The position numbers and the translations under genes were made by a program. A stretch of DNA of 64,000 bases from a virus, in IMG/VR virus record IMGVR_UViG_3300044710_000137, positions 1 through 64,000 of that record; one strand, given 5' to 3'. The notes beneath the pieces are model-generated. The model was not told the DNA's origin and ran no database searches. It saw only the letters and a program-made list of their open reading frames with translations. Below are positions 1 to 6,880 of this stretch, piece by piece (the first letter of the stretch is position 1; every line of letters starts with the position of its first letter).

Positions 1-2
1 TC

Positions 3-350
3 ACCGCCGCGCTCGGCTCCCTCGGCCCCTTAATCGCCAAAGCCGCTAGCGGACTCATCAACGTAGCCGAAGCCTACCTGCCCAAAGGAACCAAGCTCGA
101 CGCTGTTCTCGCCGGCGTGGAGGCGTTCCTCGCTCCGCTCGGGACCTCCGGCGCCATTCAACAGACGGTGCCCACCACGACACAGCTTTCCTCGACCATT
201 GAAGGCGTGCTCGCCAAGATGAAAGCCGACGGGACGTTGGTTCCAGCCCTCAGCGGGCTTTCGACCACTGCACCCTCCACGGCTTCGCCGGCAGCGATCG
301 GCACTGGGCAGACCGTCAATCTTCCAATCAAAATCAGCTTCGGCGTCTAA
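3..350 (+). CDS. C-terminal part of an unrecognised protein (cut by window edge)
   Basis: The frame is open from the left edge and ends at a TAA, giving about 115 C-terminal residues. They are rich in Ala, Thr, Ser and Pro, with a helical stretch (LINVAEAYLPKG) and a final beta-like NLPIKISFGV. It sits 9 bp before the holin-like gene, so it probably belongs to the same late structural or lysis operon. I do not recognise a family. Confidence 0.6.
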   Translation, partial: TAALGSLGPLIAKAASGLINVAEAYLPKGTKLDAVLAGVEAFLAPLGTSGAIQQTVPTTTQLSSTIEGVLAKMKADGTLVPALSGLSTTAPSTASPAAIGTGQTVNLPIKISFGV

Positions 351-359
351 GGAAACTCT

Positions 360-602
360 ATGCTACCGAACTTCAAAGTGCTTCTCGTCAAATCGTTTCT
401 CTCGCGGATCGTGAAAGATCCGAACGTGGCCAGCAACGTAGTGGGCACCGTTTTGGTTTTGGTCCTCGGGGCCAATCTGGACTTTTCCAAGATCTTCGCG
501 GGCGACCCCACCGAAATAGGGAAGGCCGTGGGAATAGCTTGTGGTGGTGTCCTATCGTACTACGTCGGTAAGGGAAAGCCCGAAGCTAAACCGGCGTCGT
601 GA
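360..602 (+). CDS. Holin-like small membrane protein
   Basis: 80 residues with two hydrophobic segments, roughly residues 25-45 (VVGTVLVLVLGANLDF) and 55-70 (GKAVGIACGGVLSYYVG), and a charged tail. Size, two predicted membrane passes and position directly before the endolysin suggest a holin that permeabilises the inner membrane. Its TGA overlaps the GTG start of the endolysin (GTGA), so the two are probably translationally coupled. Role inferred from context. Confidence 0.6.
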   Translation: MLPNFKVLLVKSFLSRIVKDPNVASNVVGTVLVLVLGANLDFSKIFAGDPTEIGKAVGIACGGVLSYYVGKGKPEAKPAS

Positions 603-1180
603 CCCGCCGCTGGCTCCTGTTATTTCTTTCCTGGCTGGCAACGGCGGCCGCACATCGCCGCGTTCCAGCCACCAGCCACGAACCACCAACCACCGATCTC
701 ATGTCCTTCTATACCGAAGTCATCCAAAAAGACCCGCGATTTCATTGGACCCAGGAATGTCGCGACCTCGCGCTTCTGGAGCCCGTCACCAGGGCTGCCG
801 TAAAGTCCATTATCAGAGATGCCTTCGCCATGGGCATCGACCTCATTGCGACCGAAACCTACCGTTCATCGGAACGTCAGCAGCTTCTCTTTGCGCAGCG
901 TGCAACCACACTGCGCACAGTCGGATGCCACCACTACGGTTTGGCCTGCGATTTTTGCAAGATCATTGGCGGCGAAGCGAGCTGGGCGGGCGATTGGTCG
1001 TTCCTCGGACGTCTTGCGGAAAAGTACGGGATGATCGGTGGAATCGACTGGGGGTTGCCGGGCGTGAAACACGATTTCGTGGATCCGGATCACATCCAAA
1101 GATGCACAATTGCCCAGGAAGACGGTTTGTTCGCGGGCACGTTCTATCCGTCCGATCCGAGCGACAGTGTGAACGTTTAA
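599..1180 (+). CDS. Exported endolysin, peptidase M15 (VanY/L-Ala-D-Glu peptidase type)
   Basis: From GTG 599 the protein is 193 residues. Residues 1-18 (RR then WLLLFLSWLATAAA) look like a Sec signal peptide, followed by a low-complexity linker PATSHEPPTTDL, then the M15 domain from about residue 35. The zinc-peptidase motif HHYGLACDF (H..G.A.D) and the later DxxH-type HDFVDPDH are visible. It should cleave peptidoglycan peptides. The GTG start overlaps the holin-like stop. An internal ATG at 701 would give a cytoplasmic form without signal peptide, so both starts may be used. Confidence 0.75.
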   Translation: MTRRWLLLFLSWLATAAAHRRVPATSHEPPTTDLMSFYTEVIQKDPRFHWTQECRDLALLEPVTRAAVKSIIRDAFAMGIDLIATETYRSSERQQLLFAQRATTLRTVGCHHYGLACDFCKIIGGEASWAGDWSFLGRLAEKYGMIGGIDWGLPGVKHDFVDPDHIQRCTIAQEDGLFAGTFYPSDPSDSVNV

Positions 1181-1193
1181 CTGTTCAGATGTT

Positions 1194-1352
1194 TAGTCTT
1201 TGGCGAGCTTCGAGCTATTAATGCCCGCGTTCACCGGGCCAATGGGTGAGCGCTTCTCTGCCGCGCACCTCCATCCGCATTCCCGGCTGGGGTGAGTGCG
1301 GCGCTTCCGCCACGTCCCAGCCACCAGCCACCGACCACCAGCCACCGCTCTA
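1194..1352 (+). repeat. LE-II copy A: long leader element running into a start codon
   Basis: Begins TAGTCTTTGGCGAGCTTCGAG, continues through GGGCCAATGGGTGAGCGCTT, CTGCCGCGCACCT and CCGCATTCCCGGCTGG, and ends with a CCACCAGCCACC tract abutting ATG 1353. Copies B and J share this whole layout including the final tract and ATG. It holds no gene and is probably a transcribed, structured leader. Confidence 0.75.
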
Positions 1353-1847
1353 ATGGCCACCGATTCTCCATTTGTCCAAGTCCCCGTCGGCACGCCCATG
1401 TTCAATGTGGGCGCGGCAGCCGAGCCAAATACCGCCAATCTCTGCCGTACGTGGATCTTATTTTTTCAGGCCTTAGCCGGCTTGCTTGCCGAGTTAGGGC
1501 CGCTCATCGGGTTCTCGATTGTTTCGGGCGTGGAAGCGGTTAACGCCAGCCTTTACTATCCGGCGAGGTTTACGGGGACGGCGGATGTCGTGGTAGTTGT
1601 GGTCACGGCTTCAGACCCAAGTATTCCCTTGACGTTCGACATCTTCCAAAACGGGGTTTCCATCTTTGCAGTTTTACCAACCATTCCAGCAGGAGCATTA
1701 CCAGGAACAGTTTTTGAATTCGACGACTTGGTAACCCAACCATTGGAAATTCAGTACAACGATGTTTTCAATATGGGAATAAGCAGTGGATCTTCCTCAT
1801 GGCAATTCGTTGCAGTAGTCGAAACGTCGGAAGACAACACTACTTAG
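1353..1847 (+). CDS. Unrecognised late structural-type protein
   Basis: 164 residues starting at the ATG that closes LE-II copy A. A hydrophobic stretch (WILFFQALAGLLAELG) is followed by beta-rich sequence (ADVVVVVVTASDPSIPLTFDIFQ), typical of small virion decoration or fibre-associated proteins. Reading on upstream from a GTG at 1296 would add a repeat-encoded peptide, which I consider leader. The TAG stop lies inside the first bases of LE-II copy B. Confidence 0.6.
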   Translation: MATDSPFVQVPVGTPMFNVGAAAEPNTANLCRTWILFFQALAGLLAELGPLIGFSIVSGVEAVNASLYYPARFTGTADVVVVVVTASDPSIPLTFDIFQNGVSIFAVLPTIPAGALPGTVFEFDDLVTQPLEIQYNDVFNMGISSGSSSWQFVAVVETSEDNTT

Positions 1848-2006
1848 TCTCCGGCGAGCTTCGAGCGTTTGATGCCCGCGCACACCGGGCAAATGGGTAA
1901 GCGCTCCCCTGTTGCGCACCTCCTACCGCATGCCCGAGCCGCCCTGATCGCAACGCTGTCGCCACGCCCACCGATCACCAGCCACCAACCACCAGCCACC
2001 GATCTT
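1844..2006 (+). repeat. LE-II copy B: long leader element running into a start codon
   Basis: Same order of blocks as copy A (TAGTCTCCGGCGAGCTTCGAG, CCGGGCAAATGGGTAAGCGC, GCGCACCTCCTACCGCATGCCC, then CCACCAACCACCAGCCACC) and it abuts ATG 2007. The first TAG doubles as the stop codon of the upstream gene. Confidence 0.75.
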
Positions 2007-2111
2007 ATGTGCAATTGCGCCAAATGCCACCGCTGCGGCGGACCCGCCAAGGCCACCATGAACGGACGGCCCGTGTGCCTGCCGTGCATGAAAAAGGCCC
2101 AGGGTAAGTGA
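2007..2111 (+). CDS. 34-residue zinc-ribbon micro-protein
   Basis: Starts at the ATG ending LE-II copy B. Six cysteines occur in CNCAKCHRC and CLPC, a treble-clef or zinc-ribbon spacing. Its TGA overlaps the GTG of the next gene. Function unknown; zinc-mediated structural or nucleic-acid contacts are plausible. Confidence 0.55.
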   Translation: MCNCAKCHRCGGPAKATMNGRPVCLPCMKKAQGK

Positions 2112-3460
2112 GCGTCGATCTCTTCTCGCCGCTCCTCAACGGCTGGGATAACGGGACCATTTGCACGAACGGACCGTACAGCGCATACTCTCCGCAGCAG
2201 TCCACTTACTACGCCTCGGGGGCGTTCACTCAATCGCTCTCGACAGACGGCGCCGGGATAGGCAGCCTTCCGGGGCAACTGGAAGTGTGGGGCTGGACCG
2301 ACCCGCAACCGCTGTTTGGATATGCCTTTTCGTCTCCTCTTACCGGCGGGGGAACCAGCGGAATCGTCTCGTGGACGATAGAAGGGTCGAACGACCTTGG
2401 CGTCACTTGGACAGTGGTAGACAGCCAGAGCGGCGAGACGGCATTCACCGTGAACGCCGTTATCAATCAGATCTTCTATTACCCCCGCAATACGACGCCC
2501 TACGCGCGGTACCGGGCGAACATCAGCGCCAACGGCGGCAATGGCAGCCTCACCCAGGTCGGCCAATTGATCCTGTTCGCCAGCGGCGTTCAAATCCAGG
2601 TGTATTGCCAGAGTGGCGGAAATCCCGCTCCGGGTGGCGGCACGGCCTCGGTTTTCCCGCTCCAGGCTATCTCGCCCGGTTCGGGTTCCGTCCCGGTGGC
2701 CTTCGGCACATTCAGCCTCCCGGATAATTTCCCCAGCATCATCTCCGCGCAGTTCTCCTGCCAGATCGCCTGCCAGAACCTGACGGGCACTATAGGCGGC
2801 CATTCGGGCACTACCGAAGGCGAGTGCCAAGCGGCTGCGGCGGTGGGCTCGCCGCCCAACCAAATGTATTATTCCCTCGGGGCGTTTCGCGCCGCAATCG
2901 GCGTCGATGTCGTGGATCTCATCGCGGCCTCCACCCCAGCGTATAGCTCTACCAATCCCGCGCTGCAAATCCTGCAATGCTCGCTCTCTTACCCGGCCGG
3001 CAACTTCCCGTCGGACTGGTACCTCGATTGGCCCAGCCTCACTATTGGCGTTGCGTTCGATCCCACGTCTTCGGCGAGCCCGGTAACCACGGACGGCTCG
3101 ACGACCATCACCAACGCCTGCTGGACGCTGGTCCTGAACTTCGCGGCGGATTGCCCAAATCCCTGTTTCTCCGTGGGAGTCTTCTACTCCGGCGGATTCC
3201 AGATCGCGGGCGGTACAGCTCCGTACCAAGTAGAAATTCTCGACGGGGAACCTCCTCCAGGTCTATCGCTTGACGCCTCAACCGGAGACATCAGCGGCGT
3301 TCCTACCATGGCAGGCAGCTACGGGATGCTTCTCCAAATCACGGATTCGTCGGTCCCTCCAAACGAACTGACGCTGTGCTGCTGCATGGTCGGGGGAAAT
3401 CCCTGCGCGGGCGGTGGGGGCGGCAGCGGCGCTTCGGCGAACGCCGGCTTTACAGGTTAA
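2108..3460 (+). CDS. Virion surface or fibre protein with C-terminal Ig-like (He_PIG) domain
   Basis: 450 residues from GTG 2108. Beta-rich and Gly/Ser/Thr-rich, as in tail-fibre or head-decoration proteins. Around residues 375-435 it carries the He_PIG signature PPGLSLDASTGDISGVPT followed by ITDSS, then a Cys/Gly tail GGNPCAGGGGG. The next gene has a paralogous C-terminal module, suggesting both attach by the same kind of tail. Confidence 0.65.
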   Translation: MSVDLFSPLLNGWDNGTICTNGPYSAYSPQQSTYYASGAFTQSLSTDGAGIGSLPGQLEVWGWTDPQPLFGYAFSSPLTGGGTSGIVSWTIEGSNDLGVTWTVVDSQSGETAFTVNAVINQIFYYPRNTTPYARYRANISANGGNGSLTQVGQLILFASGVQIQVYCQSGGNPAPGGGTASVFPLQAISPGSGSVPVAFGTFSLPDNFPSIISAQFSCQIACQNLTGTIGGHSGTTEGECQAAAAVGSPPNQMYYSLGAFRAAIGVDVVDLIAASTPAYSSTNPALQILQCSLSYPAGNFPSDWYLDWPSLTIGVAFDPTSSASPVTTDGSTTITNACWTLVLNFAADCPNPCFSVGVFYSGGFQIAGGTAPYQVEILDGEPPPGLSLDASTGDISGVPTMAGSYGMLLQITDSSVPPNELTLCCCMVGGNPCAGGGGGSGASANAGFTG

Positions 3461-3463
3461 GGG

Positions 3464-4621
3464 ATGCCATCGATCAGGGGATTCGGACCGTCCAATCCGT
3501 TCGGCGGCTACACCCTTTCATGGCCTTCGGGCACGCTTGCGGCCGATCTGGCCATCATCTTCGTCTGCGCCAACTCCGGATCGGCGATTCCATTGCCGAG
3601 CGGCTGGACCAGCCGGTACGCCGTAAATAACGCAAACATCAGCGCCCTCTGTGCAACGAAGGTACTGAATTCCACGGATATCAGCGCGGGCAGCGTCTCC
3701 CTTTCGATCACCGCGGCTTGGGGCGGCGCTCAAATCGTCACCATCATTGGCGCTCCGGCGATCCGGGAGACGGACGGCGATTCGCAAAGTCCACCGGCCG
3801 GCGTTACCGCGGATTCCGTAACCACCTCGAGCGCGGTCCAAAACGGGGACGTGGCCATCAGCTTCGGCTTCGGCGGCGAAGGTGCGGGAAATTTCCCGTT
3901 TATCTATCCTCCGGGGTCTGTTCTCCAGTCCGCTGGCTACAATTACGCCTGCGCTTCCATGAGCGCCCAAACGATGTTTGGCGGCGTGGCCACTCTTAAC
4001 TGGACATTTCAGCCCAGCGTACCGGTTTACTCGGCTGTTGTAGCTGTGATTCTGGAAGCCTCGCTATCTCTCTCTCTGGCCGGTATGCCGACAGAGGGGT
4101 ATCTGGCTCCCTATACAGGCGTCATGGCGGGACTCGGCGGCACGGGTCCATACACGTACTCCGCCACCGGATTGCCGGCGGGTTTGACCCTGAATACCGC
4201 GACGGGGCAGGTCACGGGAACGCCCACTACAGTAGGCAGCGATCCCTACACCGCTACGGTGACCGACAGCCTGAGCAACACGGCTACGGCCACGGGCGCC
4301 ATCGTCATTTATGCGAGCCAGCTCACAGCCTCGCCCCCGACCCAATGCTTTACCGTGGACACTCCCTACACGAGCGGGTTCACGATATCGGGAGGCGCTT
4401 CGCCTTATTCGGTGACGATCCTGGATGGACAGTTGCCCCCCGGACTTTTGTTGGATGCGACGACAGGCGCCGTTACGGGAACGCCAACGTCGGGGGGGAT
4501 TTATTGCGCGTACATTCAAATTACAGACTCGTCCACGCCGCCGCAAACGCTTGACGATCTGCTCTGCATGATCGGCGGGAATCCATGCGGGGGATATATT
4601 AATACCGGGTGGACGGGATGA
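3464..4621 (+). CDS. Paralogous virion surface protein with two Ig-like (He_PIG) repeats
   Basis: 385 residues. Two He_PIG repeats are visible: LPAGLTLNTATGQVTGTPT near residue 245 and LPPGLLLDATTGAVTGTPT near residue 330, the second followed by ITDSSTPP and GGNPCGG. Its end (NTGWTG) matches the style of the upstream protein (NAGFTG). The N-terminal halves differ, so the pair looks like a duplicated C-terminal module on different heads. Likely host-adsorption or decoration proteins. Confidence 0.65.
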   Translation: MPSIRGFGPSNPFGGYTLSWPSGTLAADLAIIFVCANSGSAIPLPSGWTSRYAVNNANISALCATKVLNSTDISAGSVSLSITAAWGGAQIVTIIGAPAIRETDGDSQSPPAGVTADSVTTSSAVQNGDVAISFGFGGEGAGNFPFIYPPGSVLQSAGYNYACASMSAQTMFGGVATLNWTFQPSVPVYSAVVAVILEASLSLSLAGMPTEGYLAPYTGVMAGLGGTGPYTYSATGLPAGLTLNTATGQVTGTPTTVGSDPYTATVTDSLSNTATATGAIVIYASQLTASPPTQCFTVDTPYTSGFTISGGASPYSVTILDGQLPPGLLLDATTGAVTGTPTSGGIYCAYIQITDSSTPPQTLDDLLCMIGGNPCGGYINTGWTG

Positions 4622-5103
4622 CATTTGAGCGCACGCGGGATATGGATGTGGTCCGGGAGATCATTACCCACCCCCGAATCTGGCCAAATGTTATCGACGA
4701 CTTCTCCCCGCCGCGCGAAGAGTTTCAGCCCATCGCTTCGGAATCCATTCTGTACATTCTGCCGAAAGAAGACGAGCGGGTCCTTGGCGTAATCTGTTTC
4801 GCCATGCTGAGCCATATCGTTTTCGAGATCCATCCGGTGTTATTGCCGGAGACCTGGTGGGAGTTTGGAAAGGCTAAAGAAGCCACGCTGGGCGCGATGG
4901 ATTGGATCTGGAAGAACACGGATTGCCAGCGGATTGTGGGATATGTACCCCTGCTTAGGCATCGGACTAAATTAAGGTTTCCTCCTAAATTGGGGATGGT
5001 TCAGTACGGTGTTAATCCGAAGAGTTTCTTGAAGGGTGGGGTTCTTGTCGATCAGGTCATGTTTGGCTTAAGTAGACCGGAGAATATCAAAATCAGTGTT
5101 TGA
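4618..5103 (+). CDS. GNAT-like phage protein
   Basis: 161 residues from an ATG overlapping the upstream TGA (ATGA). The order of segments (ITHPRIWPNVIDD, a beta strand with LGVICFAM, VFEIHPVLLPETWWEFGKA, then ALGAMDWIWKNTDCQRIVGYVP) is that of GNAT-fold proteins encoded next to phage tail genes. Substrate unknown. The TGA stop is supplied by a PE-I palindrome (TTTGATGCC), so the last residues (IKISV) are repeat-encoded. Confidence 0.6.
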   Translation: MTFERTRDMDVVREIITHPRIWPNVIDDFSPPREEFQPIASESILYILPKEDERVLGVICFAMLSHIVFEIHPVLLPETWWEFGKAKEATLGAMDWIWKNTDCQRIVGYVPLLRHRTKLRFPPKLGMVQYGVNPKSFLKGGVLVDQVMFGLSRPENIKISV

Positions 5104-5141
5104 TGCCGCGCCGGTCAGTCCTGCCCGGCGCTGGTAGAAGC
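5089..5141 (+). repeat. PE-I palindromic element, forward
   Basis: AAATCAGTGTTTGATGCC flank, 7-bp stem GCGCCGG/CCGGCGC, then GCTGGTAGAA. It supplies the stop of the upstream gene and lies just downstream of the reverse gene at 5144, pairing with the inverted copy at 5393. Confidence 0.85.
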
Positions 5142-5143
5142 CT

Positions 5144-5386
5144 TCACCACACATCTTCGCTAAAAAGGGAATGCTTTCGGGTCTTGGTCTGTCCCGCATC
5201 GAACGCAAGCGCACCAGCTTGGAACCTGTCGAGAAAGTCGCCGGCATCGGTAACAAAGCCCTGCTCCTCTTGCGGAATCTTTTCCGCGCGCCCAAGATGC
5301 TTCCACACATCGCGCATGATCGCGGCGTGGCTGCTGCCGGTATAAATCCTGCCCTTGTGGCGAATAGCCGCATGCGCTACGAACAC
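5144..5386 (-). CDS. Conserved-type phage protein lying between an inverted PE-I pair
   Basis: 80 residues, GTG start, opposite to all neighbours. The tail QGFVTDAGDFLDRFQAGALAF...LFSEDVW is a pattern I recognise from small phage proteins of unknown function (HAAI at the start, LFSEDLW-like end). A PE-I element lies 6 bp before its start and another 3 bp after its stop, in inverted orientation, so the gene resembles an inserted cassette. Confidence 0.65.
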   Translation of the reverse strand: MFVAHAAIRHKGRIYTGSSHAAIMRDVWKHLGRAEKIPQEEQGFVTDAGDFLDRFQAGALAFDAGQTKTRKHSLFSEDVW

Positions 5387-5392
5387 ACCCAG

Positions 5393-5454
5393 ATTCTACC
5401 AGCGCGGGACGCGGCTGCGGCACGCGCGGCAACAACAACTGATTTTCTTCTTTC
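5393..5454 (-). repeat. PE-I palindromic element, reverse
   Basis: Reads (reverse strand) AAATCAGTTGTTGTTGCC, arms GCGCGTG/CCCGCGC, then GCTGGTAGAA. It is the upstream member of the pair bracketing the gene at 5144-5386. Confidence 0.85.
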
Positions 5455-5472
5455 ACTTCCAGGAATAATTCT

Positions 5473-6384
5473 ATGGCAGCAGGCGCACTCATCGGCGGAA
5501 TAGGCAGTTTAATCGGCGGAGCTATCGGTTCAAATGCCGCCTCAACCGCCGGTGGAATCCTCGGCAACGCAGGCAACACCGCTGCCACGAATATCACCGG
5601 CGCAGGACAGACAGCCATCGGTGGCTTAACAGCTCCTACTCAATCCGCCCAGCAAGGCGTTACGCCGTACACCCAAGCCGGAGCCCAGGGCATCAGCACG
5701 CTGGCCGCCGCGCTCGGTCCAAACGGATCGGCCACCAAAGCCCTAAGCACACCGTTCAGTTTCAATCCCAGCGATCTACAGAACACTCCCGGCTATCAAT
5801 TTCAATTGCAGCAAGGCCTTCAGGCTAACAAGAACGCCATGACCGCCGGGGGATTAGGTGGTTCGGGAGCAGCCGTCAAAGGCGCGAACAACTACGCCAC
5901 GGGTTTGGCGGGAACGTACTTCCAAAACGCCTACGCGAACGCAAACAACACCTACCAGGTGAACCGCCAGAACACGCTGTATCAACTTTCCGCCTTGCAA
6001 AACCTCGCGGGAACCGGCCTCCAGTCCTCGGAGTACTCCGGCAATGTCGGATTGCAATCGGCAACTCAAGCCGGAAACTGGGGCATCGGCTCGCAAGAAG
6101 CCGCCATGCAAGCTTACATGACAGGCCAGCAAGGCGTGGCCGCGGGCGTCATAGGCAGTGCGAATGCCTGGAACCAGGCTCTCGGCGGGGTAGCAAATAG
6201 CGCAAATAGCCTGTCCTCCTTGAACTCGATGTACGGAGGGGGCGGAGTATTCGGCGGTGGATCGGGAAGTATGGGCGGGGGATGGGGTAATGATATTGCT
6301 CCTGTGATGCCTGGAAGTGGAAGCTATTCTAGTTCAACTGGGATGGGGGGAAACCCTTGGAGCACGTATAGTGGGGCTTTCTAG
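5473..6384 (+). CDS. DNA-ejection/tail-associated protein
   Basis: 303 residues, Gly/Ala/Gln/Asn-rich, low in charge. The N-terminus (ALIGGIGSLIGGAIGSNAAS) is a glycine-zipper-like membrane-active stretch. The core NTPGYQFQLQQGLQANKNA...GGLGGSGAAVKG, then TYFQNAYANANN, matches a type of phage protein usually annotated as DNA transfer or tail assembly protein. It precedes another Gln-rich protein and the giant polyvalent protein, a typical ejectosome order. Confidence 0.65.
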   Translation: MAAGALIGGIGSLIGGAIGSNAASTAGGILGNAGNTAATNITGAGQTAIGGLTAPTQSAQQGVTPYTQAGAQGISTLAAALGPNGSATKALSTPFSFNPSDLQNTPGYQFQLQQGLQANKNAMTAGGLGGSGAAVKGANNYATGLAGTYFQNAYANANNTYQVNRQNTLYQLSALQNLAGTGLQSSEYSGNVGLQSATQAGNWGIGSQEAAMQAYMTGQQGVAAGVIGSANAWNQALGGVANSANSLSSLNSMYGGGGVFGGGSGSMGGGWGNDIAPVMPGSGSYSSSTGMGGNPWSTYSGAF

Positions 6385-6716
6385 AAAAGCAAAATCATTA
6401 TAAGTTGGTGAGCCTCGGAAGCTAAGGCCGCCAGCCTCTCACTTGGCAAATGGGTGAGCGAGTCAGTGCCGCGCACCCTTGGCCGCAGGGTTCTGATGGA
6501 CACAGGTAGCCGCACCTTCTCCACGGCGACAGGCTCTCTGTGTTTGGCGATGAAGCGCGCGGACCGCAATTGTTCTTTGCATGCCCCTCTGGGCAGGTCC
6601 GTCAGCCACTCCATCAAATCGAGAAAGTTCTCGAAGTCGTGTCGCGAGAAGTCCCAACAATCGCGCAACTCCTGACGGGTGTAATCCCGCGTCAGATCGA
6701 CGGTCTTGATGGGCAC
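6381..6716 (-). CDS. Unrecognised reverse-strand protein ending inside LE-II copy C
   Basis: 111 residues. The N-terminal 70 (DLTRDYTRQELRDCWDFSRHDFENFLDLMEWLTDLP) look like a genuine acidic helical protein. The C-terminal 35 residues are antisense to an LE-II element, so the original C-terminus may have been replaced when the element arrived. Function unknown. Confidence 0.5.
   Translation of the reverse strand: MPIKTVDLTRDYTRQELRDCWDFSRHDFENFLDLMEWLTDLPRGACKEQLRSARFIAKHREPVAVEKVRLPVSIRTLRPRVRGTDSLTHLPSERLAALASEAHQLIMILLF
6390..6530 (+). repeat. LE-II copy C
   Basis: GCAAAATCATTATAAGTTGG, GAGCCTCGGAAGCTAAGGC, GGCAAATGGGTGAGCG, GTGCCGCGCACC, GGCCGCAGGGTTCTGATGG. Lies between convergent genes and could act as a two-way boundary. 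Confidence 0.75.
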
Positions 6717-6766
6717 AGCCCCACTTTACCATTCCTAGCCAAGTAGGAATCCAACTTTAGCGCTGA

Positions 6767-6860
6767 TGTGACCACCAGCGGAAGCGTCACGCCACCCAAG
6801 ACGCGCTCAGCTCCGAGAGTCACGCGCGATCACCAGCAATTCAAAGCTCACAAGCTAAGC
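6767..6860 (-). repeat. LE-II subfamily b copy (about 95 bp)
   Basis: Plus strand begins ACCACCAGCGGAAGCG and ends CAAAGCTCACAAGC. Other copies lie at 28755, 31978, 43655 and 59916, with a partial one at 21197. Read on the reverse strand it starts like LE-II (GCTTGTGAGCTTTG) and ends CCGCTGGTGGTCAC. Confidence 0.6.
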
Positions 6861-6880
6861 ATCATTCAAAAGGACCCACA

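Noticed and set aside
1844-3229. Long reverse open frame (461 codons) opposite the fibre gene
   Set aside because: Arg/Gly/Ala-rich antisense of a GC-rich gene; the forward frame has recognisable He_PIG motifs and proper overlaps.
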